Shown here: positions 8,449 to 19,680 of the stretch, piece after piece
How the letters are laid out: every line of letters begins with the position of its first letter
Position numbering within the stretch: position 1 is the first letter of the stretch
NCBI GenBank assembly: GCA_023701205.1
Contig: JAMPXJ010000022.1
Coordinates: 1 to 64,000, forward strand
From: Oligoflexia bacterium
Lineage (GTDB): Bacteria > Bdellovibrionota > UBA1018
Reading direction: 5' to 3'
Length of the DNA stretch: 64,000 bases
Translations under genes and position numbers: made by a program
Notes under the pieces: model-generated
Told to the model about the DNA's origin: nothing
Seen by the model: the letters and a program-made list of their open reading frames with translations, nothing else
The model's database searches: none

Positions 8449-9574
8449 AGGATTTCCTCAGGCTCAGGGAAAAACCGGTGAAGCGGGACTGAAAAGGGGT
8501 GGGCTCGATCACGTCCGCGCGCACGAGGCGGGCTTCGAGCGAGAGCGAATTGGCCGGAAGGGCGGCCTCCAGGCCCAACGAAACGCCACGGCGGTTGTTG
8601 TGCGCGAGGGCGCCGCTGTTGTAGGTCGCCGGAGCCGAGTCCGATTCGTTGCGGAAGAGCTCAAGCCGGGGCGTGAGGATGACGCCGTGGCCGGCGGCAA
8701 GGCCCGCCTCGCCGTAGACGAGCGCGCCCTGATTGCGCCCTTGTGGAGCCCGAAGATTGAGCACGAGGCTTGCGCCGAGCGCGGGACGCGCGCCTTGGCT
8801 TCCTTCGACGCGGGCGCCGGCCACGATTCCCTCGTAGCCGTAGGCGAAGCGCGCCGGATTCGCCGAGACGGTGTTGCCACGGAAGAGGCTCTCCTGCGCG
8901 AGTCCCGGAGTGAGTCGATGAAAGGCGAAATGCCCAGCATGCAGCGTTGTGCCGAGGTTTGAGCCGGTCATCCCGAGCTGCAGGCGTTCCACGAGATACA
9001 GCGGCGTCGTCTCGCTCGGCGCGCGCTGGGTGGAGGTTCCGGAGGCGACCGCCTGTTCCGCGAGGAACGTCACCGAGAAGCCGGAAGCGGCTTCAAATCG
9101 CAGTTCCTGCGTGAGCGCGGGGAAGGTGCTGCCCGAGAAAAGCAGGGGCGACTCGTGGAAGGACTGATTGATCGCGCCCAGGCGGAGCGCGAGCTCCGGC
9201 ACGGGTTTCCACCCCGCTGACGCCTCGAGAAGGCTGAAGCCGCGGCTGGGAGCGTACTCGTTTTCAAAAAGCGATTGCGAAGAGCCGGTTTCGGCAGTGA
9301 TCGAGGCCGCGAGCCGCGCGTCAAGGGATTCGCCCAGGAGATATTCCAGCGAGCCATCGAGCCCGAGCCCGCTGAGCTGGGCGCGCTTGTCGAGCTCGTC
9401 GACCGCCTTGGTTCTGAGCGCGGCGCCGAAGCGGATGCGGGTGGTTTCGCGCGGCTTTTCGGGAGTGATCAGCGACACCGCGGACGTGGACGCGTGCGCC
9501 TGGCCTGCCATCGAGGTGAATGCCAGGATCAGGGACATCAGCGGGATATTTCGTTTGATGCTCTTTGCTTTCAT
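8435..9574 (-). CDS. Outer-membrane beta-barrel protein
   Basis: The 379-aa protein begins with a signal peptide (MKAKSIKRNIPLMSLILAF, cut near GQAHAS). It continues as alternating amphipathic strands with frequent Gly and aromatic residues, and ends in SLRKSYELF with a terminal Phe, the usual signature recognised by the BAM machinery. The start at 9574 was chosen for the signal peptide; a longer in-frame start at 9667 adds an implausible leader. The length suggests a 14-18 strand barrel. It overlaps the large lipoprotein gene by 14 bases, so the two are probably made together. No substrate can be inferred. Confidence 0.7.
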   Translation of the reverse strand: MKAKSIKRNIPLMSLILAFTSMAGQAHASTSAVSLITPEKPRETTRIRFGAALRTKAVDELDKRAQLSGLGLDGSLEYLLGESLDARLAASITAETGSSQSLFENEYAPSRGFSLLEASAGWKPVPELALRLGAINQSFHESPLLFSGSTFPALTQELRFEAASGFSVTFLAEQAVASGTSTQRAPSETTPLYLVERLQLGMTGSNLGTTLHAGHFAFHRLTPGLAQESLFRGNTVSANPARFAYGYEGIVAGARVEGSQGARPALGASLVLNLRAPQGRNQGALVYGEAGLAAGHGVILTPRLELFRNESDSAPATYNSGALAHNNRRGVSLGLEAALPANSLSLEARLVRADVIEPTPFQSRFTGFSLSLRKSYELF

Positions 9575-9726
9575 GCTCGTCTCGCTTTCGGCAGTCCCGA
9601 AGCGCGTGGCAAGATACTCCATCTGCCATTCTGAGTCAGTAAAAATTTGATAAAAACAGTCAAGCATAGAAAGTGCCTGAATTTAAATGGGTTTACAGTA
9701 ACATTGCCTTGTTACACACTCAGGCC

Positions 9727-10554
9727 ATGAACTTCAGGAATCAGGTGGTGCTGATCACGGGAGCCTCTTCAGGAATCGGCGAAGCGTTGGCGCGCGAGTT
9801 CGCCCGGAAGGGCGCAAGGCTTGCGCTCGTTGCACGTCGTGAGGGCCGCCTCGCCCGGCTGGTGAAGGAATTTCAGGACCGAGGCACCGAGGCCATCGCG
9901 ATCTCCTGCGACGTGACCCGCGAAGGGGATCTCGAGAAGGCCGTCGCGCGCACGCGCGAAAAATGGGGCCGGCTCGACATCGCGATCGCGAACGCCGGCT
10001 TCGGCGTGACCGGCATGCTCGAGGAGCTCGCGCTCGAAGACTACCAGCGCCAGTTCGAGACGAATGTCTATGGTGTTTTGCGCACGATCTGGGCCTCTTT
10101 GCCGGAGCTCAAGAAAACCCGCGGAAGCCTCGTGCTCATGGGAAGCGTGGCCGGGCACATCGCGCTCACGGGGAGCTCTCCTTATTCGATGAGCAAGTTC
10201 GCCGTGCGGGCGCTCGCCGAGGCGCTGCGCTTCGAGCTCGCGCCACAGGGAGTGGCCGTCACGCTGATCAGCCCGGGCTTCGTCCAAAGCGATATCCGCC
10301 GCGTGGACAATCGAGGCGTGCTGCGCGCCGAGGCTTCCGATCCCGTTTATCCGGGTTTGGTCATGCCCGCCGAGACCGCCGCGCGCCACATGGTCCGCGC
10401 GATCGCGCGCCGGAAGAAAGAAGCGATCATCACGTTCCACGGAAAGGTCGCGGTTTTCGTGCAACGACACTTCCCCTGGGTCTTCGACCTGGCCCAGCTG
10501 CGGGGGCTGCGGGCGCGGCGGGAGCCGACGGGCGGAGAAGAAAAAAACCTTTAA
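9727..10554 (+). CDS. Short-chain dehydrogenase/reductase
   Basis: The 275-aa classical SDR has the Rossmann nucleotide motif TGASSGIG near residue 12, the NAGFG structural motif, and a catalytic Ser with the YSMSK pair (Y...K) near 150. The C-terminal part is longer than the minimal fold and basic, ending in ARREPTGGEEKNL, which resembles membrane-associated SDRs of lipid metabolism. The family oxidises or reduces hydroxyl/keto groups with NAD(P)H; the substrate is unknown. The start at 9727 begins directly with the fold (MNFRNQVVLITG). It is divergent from the barrel operon. Confidence 0.85.
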   Translation: MNFRNQVVLITGASSGIGEALAREFARKGARLALVARREGRLARLVKEFQDRGTEAIAISCDVTREGDLEKAVARTREKWGRLDIAIANAGFGVTGMLEELALEDYQRQFETNVYGVLRTIWASLPELKKTRGSLVLMGSVAGHIALTGSSPYSMSKFAVRALAEALRFELAPQGVAVTLISPGFVQSDIRRVDNRGVLRAEASDPVYPGLVMPAETAARHMVRAIARRKKEAIITFHGKVAVFVQRHFPWVFDLAQLRGLRARREPTGGEEKNL

Positions 10555-10697
10555 AATCAGATAAATGACTTTGGAGTGTCGCTCGAACTCCTATCCGATC
10601 CCGCTAATTTGAAAGAGAATTAAACTCCCGACGCTATCCGGTCGATAAGCTGGGTGATAAACTTTGGATCATTCCAAGAACAAAGGAAACCCTGGCG

Positions 10698-13061
10698 ATG
10701 AAATCCTTATACGACAAAAGCTCTGTCCGGCTCATGGCGCAGTTGAACATCCTCGCGTTCGTCGCAGCGACGGTTGCGCCGCCCGCGTGGGCAGAGGGCG
10801 CTGGCCCGCAGGTAGGCTACGATGCGATGAAACGGGCGCCTCAGCTCCGCGCGCCGAAGAAGGCAGCCCCGAAGGCAGCATCGTCCGAGTCCGACGTGCC
10901 CGATATGTCCAAGCTCACGTATGAGGATCTGCAGAAGCGGGGTGCCCAGAGCTCTCCGCTGAGCTCATGCAAGAGCGTCGTCCTGGTCGAGGACGAGGCG
11001 TACCAGAAGAACAAAGGTTTCTGGGAACAATACAACACCAACTGCAAAGACAAGACTCCGGTGCAGACGATGCCGAGCACGGGGATGTTCAAGGCCTTCA
11101 AAGGCAAGCTGGGCGAGAACCTCTCGGGCACTCTCACCGCGAATGCGTTCCTCGCCAAAGTTGGCGAGCGCGCCGTGAAAAACCTGGAGCGGAGCGTGGA
11201 AGAGCTGGCGTTCCTTCGCATCTGTGCGAAGGGCGTGCCCCCGACCCCGAATGGGAAGAACTGGAACTGCGCCGAAATGAAAGAAGGATTTCTGGCGAAG
11301 ATCCGTGAGAACGGCTCCTCGTTCCGGTTCTCGCTCGGACGTTTGACGACGGTGGATCCTAGCAAGGAGCTCGCCGCCCTCGCGCGTAACGATCACAAGA
11401 TCTACATGAACTCCGAGCTTAAAGCGGCTCCGGGCGTGATCGTTCCGAGTGGCGCGGTTTTCCAGGGCGATGAGCGCGAACAGCTCGACAAAGCCATGAA
11501 GCAGGAATATCAGCAGGCTCGCGCGGACTATGCCGCGGAGATCGAGAGGGTGATCGAACAGCGCGGCCTGAAGGGCGCTGATGCCGAGAAGGAGCGCCAG
11601 CGCCTGAAAGATCTCAAGAACGAGCAGGCCTTCGTTCGCAAAAAAATGAGTGAGTTCAAAGCCTCGGCGATGAGCGACTACCTCAAGCGGCTCGCCGATG
11701 CTCCCCAGCTCGCTTATCTCGCGAACGACAAGCCTTCGGACGCCGTCTTTCAGAAAGCGCTCGGAGACATGTTCGACGACGCCCAGAAGTCCCTCAAGGA
11801 GTCGAAGGAAGCCCTGGCCTCCAACGAGCTCAATCTTGATTCCTCGAAGATGGATGACAACCTCTTCCGTTTTGCCGGCTATACGGCCGTGATGGAACAG
11901 GTGCTGGCCGAGGAGAACGCCAAGCGCGATCCCTCGAGCTGCGCGGTCGCCACCGCGATTCTGAACGAAGTGGCCGCGGTGAAAGGCCAGACCTCTGTTG
12001 TCGGAATGGTGGGCCTGATCACGCTTCCCATGGGTGTCGGCGCGTTCGGCCCCAAAGCTGCCGCGCTCCTGACCGGTGGCAAGGTCGCGATGAGCACGAC
12101 CGCTGCGGCCGCGACGGCCGCGGGCATCGGCATCGCGGGCGGCTCGCTCTGGACGAAGCATGATATCGAAGTCGCCCAGCGCAGCGAACGCAACTTCAAG
12201 ACCGGCTTGACCCGCTATGACGAGGCCAAGGAGGACATCGGCGTGGGCTCCCTCGCGGCGGCCACGGCACCATTGAACCTCATCGGAATGAAAGCCGTCA
12301 TCGGCGGCATCGCAGGCCTGAGCGGCGCGATGCTCGCCCGCCAAGGCAAGGAGATGAGCGGCGCCCTCAAGGCGCTGAAAGGAGTGCAGAAGTCCCTGAA
12401 AGGCGACAAGGCCGCGCTCTCGACTTTGGATGACGTGGTCGATGAGATGGGCAAGAAGGGTCTTCTCGGCACCGAGGCGGTGCCGGATGCGGCGATCGTG
12501 AAGGAGATCGGCGAGTCGATGGCGAGCCTGTCGCCAGCGGAGCGCAAGGCCTTCGCGCAGCGCCTGAAAGAGACTTTTGAAAAGCTCAATCCGCTGCCGC
12601 CCAACGCGACGGCCGAGCAGATCAAGGAGCACGCCGAGCGCGCGCGCCTCGCCGCCCGCGTCGGTCTGGGCTTCGCTCGCAACGGCCAGAGCAACGTGGA
12701 TGACATCGCCAAGCTCCTCAATGACAAGGGCTGGACGAAGGACTCCCTGGCCGGTGTGGACAAGGTGCTCTCCAAATCCCGCGCCGGCTATCAATCCAAA
12801 CTGAAGGGCGGCATGAGTGCCGAAGCGGCGCGCGCCGAGGCGACGCTCGACGCGATCTCGCAGATCAAGAGCGGCAAGCCGTACAGCGCGCTCGACGATG
12901 CCGCGAAGAAGGAGACGCGCGAGATGTGCACCTGCATCGGGTCCTGCCCGACCGCCGCGCGCGCGTGGCTGGACGGCATTCCCGGGGACTTCAAGGCCGA
13001 CGGCCTGAAGTACGAGGTCTGCGTCAGCACCGCGAAGAGCGGCGATACGCTGGTCTTCTGA
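10698..13061 (+). CDS. 787-aa secreted helical protein, unknown
   Basis: A signal peptide (about 1-32, ending APPAWAEG) leads a long, mostly helical protein. Charged Lys/Glu-rich, coiled-coil-prone segments (about 255-400) are followed by two hydrophobic Gly/Ala stretches (about 425-475 and 515-545) that look like glycine-zipper membrane hairpins, then more helices. Cysteines cluster at the C-terminus (CTCIGSC...C) near 740-770. AAGGA precedes the ATG, and a strong terminator follows, so it is a single-gene unit. The architecture resembles secreted membrane-inserting or surface proteins of predatory bacteria, but I do not recognise a family. Confidence 0.75.
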   Translation: MKSLYDKSSVRLMAQLNILAFVAATVAPPAWAEGAGPQVGYDAMKRAPQLRAPKKAAPKAASSESDVPDMSKLTYEDLQKRGAQSSPLSSCKSVVLVEDEAYQKNKGFWEQYNTNCKDKTPVQTMPSTGMFKAFKGKLGENLSGTLTANAFLAKVGERAVKNLERSVEELAFLRICAKGVPPTPNGKNWNCAEMKEGFLAKIRENGSSFRFSLGRLTTVDPSKELAALARNDHKIYMNSELKAAPGVIVPSGAVFQGDEREQLDKAMKQEYQQARADYAAEIERVIEQRGLKGADAEKERQRLKDLKNEQAFVRKKMSEFKASAMSDYLKRLADAPQLAYLANDKPSDAVFQKALGDMFDDAQKSLKESKEALASNELNLDSSKMDDNLFRFAGYTAVMEQVLAEENAKRDPSSCAVATAILNEVAAVKGQTSVVGMVGLITLPMGVGAFGPKAAALLTGGKVAMSTTAAAATAAGIGIAGGSLWTKHDIEVAQRSERNFKTGLTRYDEAKEDIGVGSLAAATAPLNLIGMKAVIGGIAGLSGAMLARQGKEMSGALKALKGVQKSLKGDKAALSTLDDVVDEMGKKGLLGTEAVPDAAIVKEIGESMASLSPAERKAFAQRLKETFEKLNPLPPNATAEQIKEHAERARLAARVGLGFARNGQSNVDDIAKLLNDKGWTKDSLAGVDKVLSKSRAGYQSKLKGGMSAEAARAEATLDAISQIKSGKPYSALDDAAKKETREMCTCIGSCPTAARAWLDGIPGDFKADGLKYEVCVSTAKSGDTLVF

Positions 13062-13086
13062 TCGACTCGCAAAACAAGATTACGCG

Positions 13087-13129
13087 AAAGGGCTCGCGCC
13101 ACGCTGTGGCCGGGCCCTTTGGCTTTTTT
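13087..13129 (+). terminator. Intrinsic terminator after the 787-aa protein gene
   Basis: Arms AAAGGGC (13087-13093) and GCCCTTT (13114-13120) enclose an inner GCCAC-GCT-GTGGC hairpin, followed by GGCTTTTTT. This is a textbook rho-independent terminator 25 bases past the stop codon. Confidence 0.85.
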
Positions 13130-13299
13130 CCTGTTACGCAGCCTTCCGCCTGCCTACTTCGTTGACAGGGCTTTCGAATTCCCAAGAATTACGCCCTCAC
13201 CTATTCCTTTGGAATCACGGCATTTCCAGGGGCGAGCCTCGTGTGTGTCCGCCTTGGCACGGGGCGTGAATTCCTCGTCACTCGACGGAGCGAATTTTT

Positions 13300-14088
13300 A
13301 TGAAAGCCCTTGGAAAAAACTCGCATTGGAAGAACTGGAAGAAGATCGCCGTTTCGGCGGGGATTCTTTTCGCGCTGACCAGCGTTGGCTGCGGGCGCGC
13401 GAGCGAGGATGGTGGCGCGGGCGTCGTGCCTCCGCCGGTGGGCTCGATTCCGGGTTCGTCGACGGTGAATAGCTGCGGGAACGGCACCTTCAGCATTGGC
13501 GGCTCGCCTTGCTTCTGGGCGCCGGATTTCAACTCCGCGTGCTGGTCCTACGGGGGCGCCGTCGTTCCGCTGAACGGAACACAATACTGCAAGATCTCGA
13601 TCCAAGTGGACGCGGGCTTCGGTGGCTATGGCGCCTACAGCGCCCCCTTCACCGTCCTCAACCCAGGCTATCCGGCCGGAGGCTATTCGACGAACTTCCG
13701 CCTGCGGCGCGGCGACAAGCTGAGCTACTCGGGCTCGGGCACCTGGGGCAACTTCCAGTACGACACCAGCTGCCTATTTGACTCGAAGTGGTTCAAGCTT
13801 TGCGGCACCTCGATCGATACGGATACCTGCTCCGATTATGGAGTCGATGGCGCGGGCGCGCCGCTGAATCTCGGCCAGCCCGCGGGCCTCATGGGCAGCG
13901 ACGGCGTGGAAGTCTTCTTCCTCGGCAAGGAGATCTCGGCCGCGGCGCCGAAGGTGATCAACAACGACGGTCTGCTCAGGATCGGCTTCAACGCTCCGGC
14001 GAGCAATAACCTCTGCGCGAAGGCGGATGGCCACTTCACGGTCACGCGCTGCGAAGACGCGCAGGGACGAAGCTATCAATGCCCCTGA
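13300..14088 (+). CDS. Lipoprotein with LecA-like galactose-binding fold
   Basis: The 262-aa lipoprotein has a lipobox TSVGC (Cys31) with glycine at +2. After a Gly/Pro linker the mature part contains the pattern RRGDKLSYSGSGTWGN, then D.YGVDGAGAP, GLMGSDGVEVFFLG, LLRIGFN and FTVTRC. This order matches the PA-IL/LecA-like carbohydrate-binding fold, with two or three apparent disulfides (C80-C98 region, C158-C175 region, C252-C261). The likely role is sugar binding at the cell surface; the calcium ligands are not certain. GGAG lies nine bases upstream of the ATG. Confidence 0.65.
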   Translation: MKALGKNSHWKNWKKIAVSAGILFALTSVGCGRASEDGGAGVVPPPVGSIPGSSTVNSCGNGTFSIGGSPCFWAPDFNSACWSYGGAVVPLNGTQYCKISIQVDAGFGGYGAYSAPFTVLNPGYPAGGYSTNFRLRRGDKLSYSGSGTWGNFQYDTSCLFDSKWFKLCGTSIDTDTCSDYGVDGAGAPLNLGQPAGLMGSDGVEVFFLGKEISAAAPKVINNDGLLRIGFNAPASNNLCAKADGHFTVTRCEDAQGRSYQCP

Positions 14089-14100
14089 GTTTCGGCTAGA

Positions 14101-14122
14101 CTCGGAGCCGTGAGGCTCTGAG
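14101..14122 (+). promoter_or_regulatory. GNRA-capped hairpin over the rnr ribosome binding site
   Basis: CTCGGAGCC (14101-14109) and GGCTCTGAG (14114-14122) form nine continuous pairs (one G-U) closed by the tetraloop GTGA. The stem ends at the base before the RNase R start codon. The only Shine-Dalgarno match, GAGG at 14112-14115, lies half in the loop and half in the stem, so the hairpin would mask it. This suggests structure-dependent translation control of rnr. The regulatory function is inferred; the pairing is seen directly. Confidence 0.5.
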
Positions 14123-16390
<2,268 letters not shown>

Positions 16391-16795
16391 CTAGCGAGCC
16401 GCGCCCGAGGAGCCTTCGCCTGAGGCGGCGGGCTTGTCAGCCCCGCCCGGAAGCTTCTCCTTGAGCTCCTTGGAGAGCTTCTCGGTAGCCGAACCCGAGG
16501 TATCGCGTTTGTAAACGATCGAGCCGCAGGTAAGGTATTCCTGGTTCGCCGAGGGGATGCAGCTGAGCTTTCCCGGATCGGGATCGCTGGGACCGACCAG
16601 CGCCTCGAGCACCGTGGGATCGGAGCAGGTGTCCTTGATCTCGGCGGGGGTGAGCTTTTTCTTGGAGGAAACCTGGTTGAGCTCCATCGTCTTCGCACAG
16701 AGCCGCTGGTCGCAGGTTTCGGCTGAAGCGACGGAAGGCGCGAGCGCGACCGTGAGGAAAAGGGCAGGGAACCACCGACTGAAAGTGATCTTCAT
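16391..16795 (-). CDS. Small secreted Cys-containing protein
   Basis: The 134-aa protein has a signal peptide (MKITFSRWFPALFLTVALA, cut near VASAE) and a mature part with six cysteines (CDQRLC, DTC, LSC, TCG and nearby), suggesting disulfides in the periplasm or outside. The C-terminus is Gly/Ser/Ala-rich. The start at 16795 was chosen because AGAGGA lies seven bases upstream; the ATG two codons earlier is too close to that site. The stop codon abuts the stop of the convergent rnr. The family is not recognised. Confidence 0.65.
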   Translation of the reverse strand: MKITFSRWFPALFLTVALAPSVASAETCDQRLCAKTMELNQVSSKKKLTPAEIKDTCSDPTVLEALVGPSDPDPGKLSCIPSANQEYLTCGSIVYKRDTSGSATEKLSKELKEKLPGGADKPAASGEGSSGAAR

Positions 16796-16912
16796 GGGCA
16801 TATCCTCTCACCCGATATTATACAGCGAGTCGGGGCACATGTCGTGAATTGCTCAGGTTAGGCAAATTTAGCCGCGTTGACGGTGCCGGCCGCCGCTGTC
16901 ATCCTGAGAGGG

Positions 16913-18577
16913 ATGCAGATCTTCCGCACGGGGCGGCAGCTCGGCCAGGCCGTCAAGAACGTCCAGCGGCTCCGCCAGATCCTGAGCGTCCTTGCCAAGC
17001 ACGGCTTCGTTGACATCGTCGACCGGATGAACCTGGGGAAGTTCCTCCCGGCCCGTCTGGCGGCCTTCGCCGAGTCCCAGGCGGAGAAGACCGTGCCGGT
17101 GCGCCTTCGGGAGTCGTTCGAGGAGCTGGGCCCGACCTTCGTCAAGCTGGGGCAACTGATCTCCACGCGTCCGGATATCTTCCCCGAAAGCTATATCGAG
17201 GAATTCACCAAGCTCCAGGACAACGTCCAGCCACTGCCGTTTTCGGCGGTCAAGGTCGCGGTCGAGCGGGAGCTCGGCCGAAGCCTCGGTGAGGCCTACG
17301 CGAGCTTCGCGGAGAGTCCGCTGGCGGCGGCGAGTATCGGGCAGGTGCACGAGGCGACGCTTCCGACCGGCGAAAAGGTCGTGGTGAAGGTTCAACGCCC
17401 CGAGATCGAGAAGATCATCGAGACGGACGTCTCGCTCCTGGCCTTTTTGGCGGGGTTGCTCGAAAAGTACGTTCCGGAGACCCGGATCGTGGGCCCGAGG
17501 GTGATCGTCGACGAGTTCTTCCGGACCCTCGCGTACGAGCTCGATTTCGTGATCGAAGCCAACAATATGGGCAAGATCTCCGAGAACATGAAGGTATTCC
17601 CGGAGATCGTGATTCCCAAGGTGTACAAGCCCCTCAGCACGAAGAAGGTCCTGACGCTCGAGAAGCTCGAAGGCATCCGGGTCAACGACCTCAAGGCGAT
17701 GGAGGCAGCCGGGATCGACCGCAAGCGCGTGGTGGACGTGGGCGCGCGCGCGTTCTTCAAGTCGGTGATGATGGACGGGCTTTTCCACGGCGATCTGCAC
17801 GGGGGGAACCTCTTCGTGCTTCCGGGCGATCGCCTGGGAATCATCGATTTCGGGATCGTGGGGAGGCTCTCGCAGCGCTCGCGCGACCAGCTCGCGGCCA
17901 TGGTGATGTCGCTGCTCACCGAGGATTACGAGAATCTCTGTTACCAGTACGCGGATCTCGGGGCGTCGGGACCATCGATCGATTTCGACGGCTTTCAGCG
18001 CGAGGTGCGCAACACGCTTTCGCCGTACATCGGGCTTTCGCTCGGGGAGCTCAATGTCGGCCGCATCCTCATCGAGGCCACCAAGATCGCGACGAAGTAC
18101 AGCATCAAGGTTCCGGGCGACTGGATGATCGTCTTCAAGGCGATCCTCACGCTCGAGGGAATGGGCCGCACGCTCGATCCGGACTTCGACATGATTTCGG
18201 CGAGTGAGCAGATGGTCCGCGATCTGGTGAAGGACCAGTACTCGCCTCAGAGGCTCTCGAAGGAGATGCTGTGGGTCGGCAAGGAGCTGGCAACGCTCCT
18301 TCAGGTCCTGCCCCGTCAGGTGCGCTGGATGTTCCGCAAGTTCAACAGCAATGATTTCGCCTTCGAGATCAAGTCCCCGGATCTCCTGGAAATCCGGCAC
18401 ACCATGGACCTCAACGGCAGGCGCATGAGCCTGAGCGTCGTGATCGCGGGCCTGCTCATCGCCGGGAGCATCGCGCTTCAGCACCCGAGCGCCCGAATGG
18501 TCGGCGAGTACCCGATCGCGGCCGTGGTGCTATTCGCCGGCGGCGGGTTTCTCCTGCTCCGGCTCTTCCTGCGCTGA
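16913..18577 (+). CDS. ubiB: UbiB/ABC1-family atypical kinase
   Basis: The product is about 554 aa, close to the usual UbiB length. Hallmarks are the KxGQ-type motif in FVKLGQLISTRPDIFP, AAASIGQVH (the alanine-rich loop replacing the glycine loop), VVKVQRP lysine, catalytic HGDLHGGN and the IDFGIVG metal motif. Two C-terminal hydrophobic helices (about 500-550) anchor it to the inner membrane. The family supports ubiquinone biosynthesis and lipid homeostasis as an ATPase/kinase-like protein. The start is uncertain: ATG at 16913 has AGAGGG immediately upstream, while a TTG at 16877 would add 12 residues. No other ubiquinone genes are nearby. Confidence 0.88.
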   Translation: MQIFRTGRQLGQAVKNVQRLRQILSVLAKHGFVDIVDRMNLGKFLPARLAAFAESQAEKTVPVRLRESFEELGPTFVKLGQLISTRPDIFPESYIEEFTKLQDNVQPLPFSAVKVAVERELGRSLGEAYASFAESPLAAASIGQVHEATLPTGEKVVVKVQRPEIEKIIETDVSLLAFLAGLLEKYVPETRIVGPRVIVDEFFRTLAYELDFVIEANNMGKISENMKVFPEIVIPKVYKPLSTKKVLTLEKLEGIRVNDLKAMEAAGIDRKRVVDVGARAFFKSVMMDGLFHGDLHGGNLFVLPGDRLGIIDFGIVGRLSQRSRDQLAAMVMSLLTEDYENLCYQYADLGASGPSIDFDGFQREVRNTLSPYIGLSLGELNVGRILIEATKIATKYSIKVPGDWMIVFKAILTLEGMGRTLDPDFDMISASEQMVRDLVKDQYSPQRLSKEMLWVGKELATLLQVLPRQVRWMFRKFNSNDFAFEIKSPDLLEIRHTMDLNGRRMSLSVVIAGLLIAGSIALQHPSARMVGEYPIAAVVLFAGGGFLLLRLFLR

Positions 18578-18690
18578 GTTCCATTTTCTAAATCGAAGCG
18601 GCCGGGAAGGGTTCACCCTTGCGGCTTTATCCGCGCGTGTTACCGTTTTCGTGATTTCCGGGATGGAAGTCGCGAGAGAGGACATCGAAG

Positions 18691-19434
18691 TTGCGTTTCC
18701 GGGGCCGTCTGCCGGCAATGATTCTCCTGCTATTTACCGTGACCGGGGGCTGCGGGGCCACCGATTCGGAGCCCGCGCTCGGCGATCGCGCGCCGGCGGG
18801 CTTCGATTCAGGCATGAACCCGGTGCGCGGCGCCGCGGATACGGACCCCGATCCGCCCGTCACCGGCGAAAGCTGCCGCAACGGCGATCCGGAGCGCGTC
18901 TGCCTGGCGCTCCGATACGTCGTGTATCGGGATGCCGCGGGCGTGCCGCTCGTTTCGCGCGAGGAGGCGATCCGCAACGTACGGCAGATCAACTCCGTCT
19001 GGGCGAGGTGCAACCTGGGCTTCCAGATCGAGGAATATCTGCCGGTCAATCCCGAGAGCAGCGGCCTGCGCTTTCGTACGGCCGATTATCCGGAGCTCGA
19101 TGAGATCCGCGAGGCCTTTGGCAACGGACAGACGCTTCTGGTGACGACTACGGGGTCCTGGGATCGCACCGGCGGGCTGGGCGATACGGGGGCCAACGCC
19201 TGGACCTCCATGCCCGGCAGCGGTCCCTACGGTGCCATTCTCGAGCGCTCGGTGGGCACCTACGCCAACATCATCGCCCATGAGCTCGGACATTATCTCA
19301 ACCTCCTTCACGTCAACGATCCGGCCGATCTCATGAACCCGATCATCTACGCGAGCTCGACCGCCCTGTACGCCAACCAGTGCGCTTCGGCGCGCAAGGC
19401 GGCGCGGACGTTCTGGCAACGCATGCTGCGCTGA
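18691..19434 (+). CDS. Matrixin-like zinc metalloprotease lipoprotein
   Basis: The 247-aa protein has a lipoprotein signal ending TGGC (Cys21, glycine at +2). The zinc motif HELGHYLNLLH (His197, Glu198, His201, His207) is followed by a Met-turn candidate at Met215 (DLMNP), which places it among metzincin/matrixin-like peptidases. A conserved INSVWARC segment (104-107) recurs in the paralogue at 44046-44732. The start is TTG at 18691 with AGAGAGGA eight bases upstream; an ATG nine codons later would spoil the signal peptide. The likely role is surface or periplasmic proteolysis. The first copy of the palindromic repeat begins five bases after the stop. Confidence 0.8.
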   Translation: MRFRGRLPAMILLLFTVTGGCGATDSEPALGDRAPAGFDSGMNPVRGAADTDPDPPVTGESCRNGDPERVCLALRYVVYRDAAGVPLVSREEAIRNVRQINSVWARCNLGFQIEEYLPVNPESSGLRFRTADYPELDEIREAFGNGQTLLVTTTGSWDRTGGLGDTGANAWTSMPGSGPYGAILERSVGTYANIIAHELGHYLNLLHVNDPADLMNPIIYASSTALYANQCASARKAARTFWQRMLR

Positions 19435-19438
19435 GCCC

Positions 19439-19562
19439 GCGAGGAGACTACCTCACTCTCTTCCTGCTCGCGGGGGACATCCTGTCCACAACAAACCCTC
19501 GCTGGGACCCTCCTGGTCCCGCTCGGCTCAGCTCGGGGAAGAGAGTGAGGTAGTCTCCTCGC
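19439..19562. repeat. Palindromic repeat, copy A (26-bp stem, 72-nt core)
   Basis: Perfect 26-bp inverted arms (19439-19464 and 19537-19562) enclose a 72-nt core. The core holds two small hairpins, GGACA-TCC-TGTCC (19475-19487) and GGGACC-CTCCT-GGTCCC (19504-19520). The core matches the reverse complement of copy B (22340-22409) at 67 of 70 positions. The arms of A and B differ at nine of 26 positions, each difference matched on the other arm so pairing is kept. There is no transposase, no obvious target duplication and no U-tract. It is MITE- or REP-like, of unknown family. Confidence 0.9.
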
Positions 19563-19680
19563 TCCGTGCTGTGACGAGGCCCGCTTTGCGGTCCGGAGGT
19601 ACTCTCTTTGGATAGGACGCTGCTTGAGGTTCGGATCTCATCTTTACCCGCATTCTTATGCGCTGTATTCATGCTTACAC

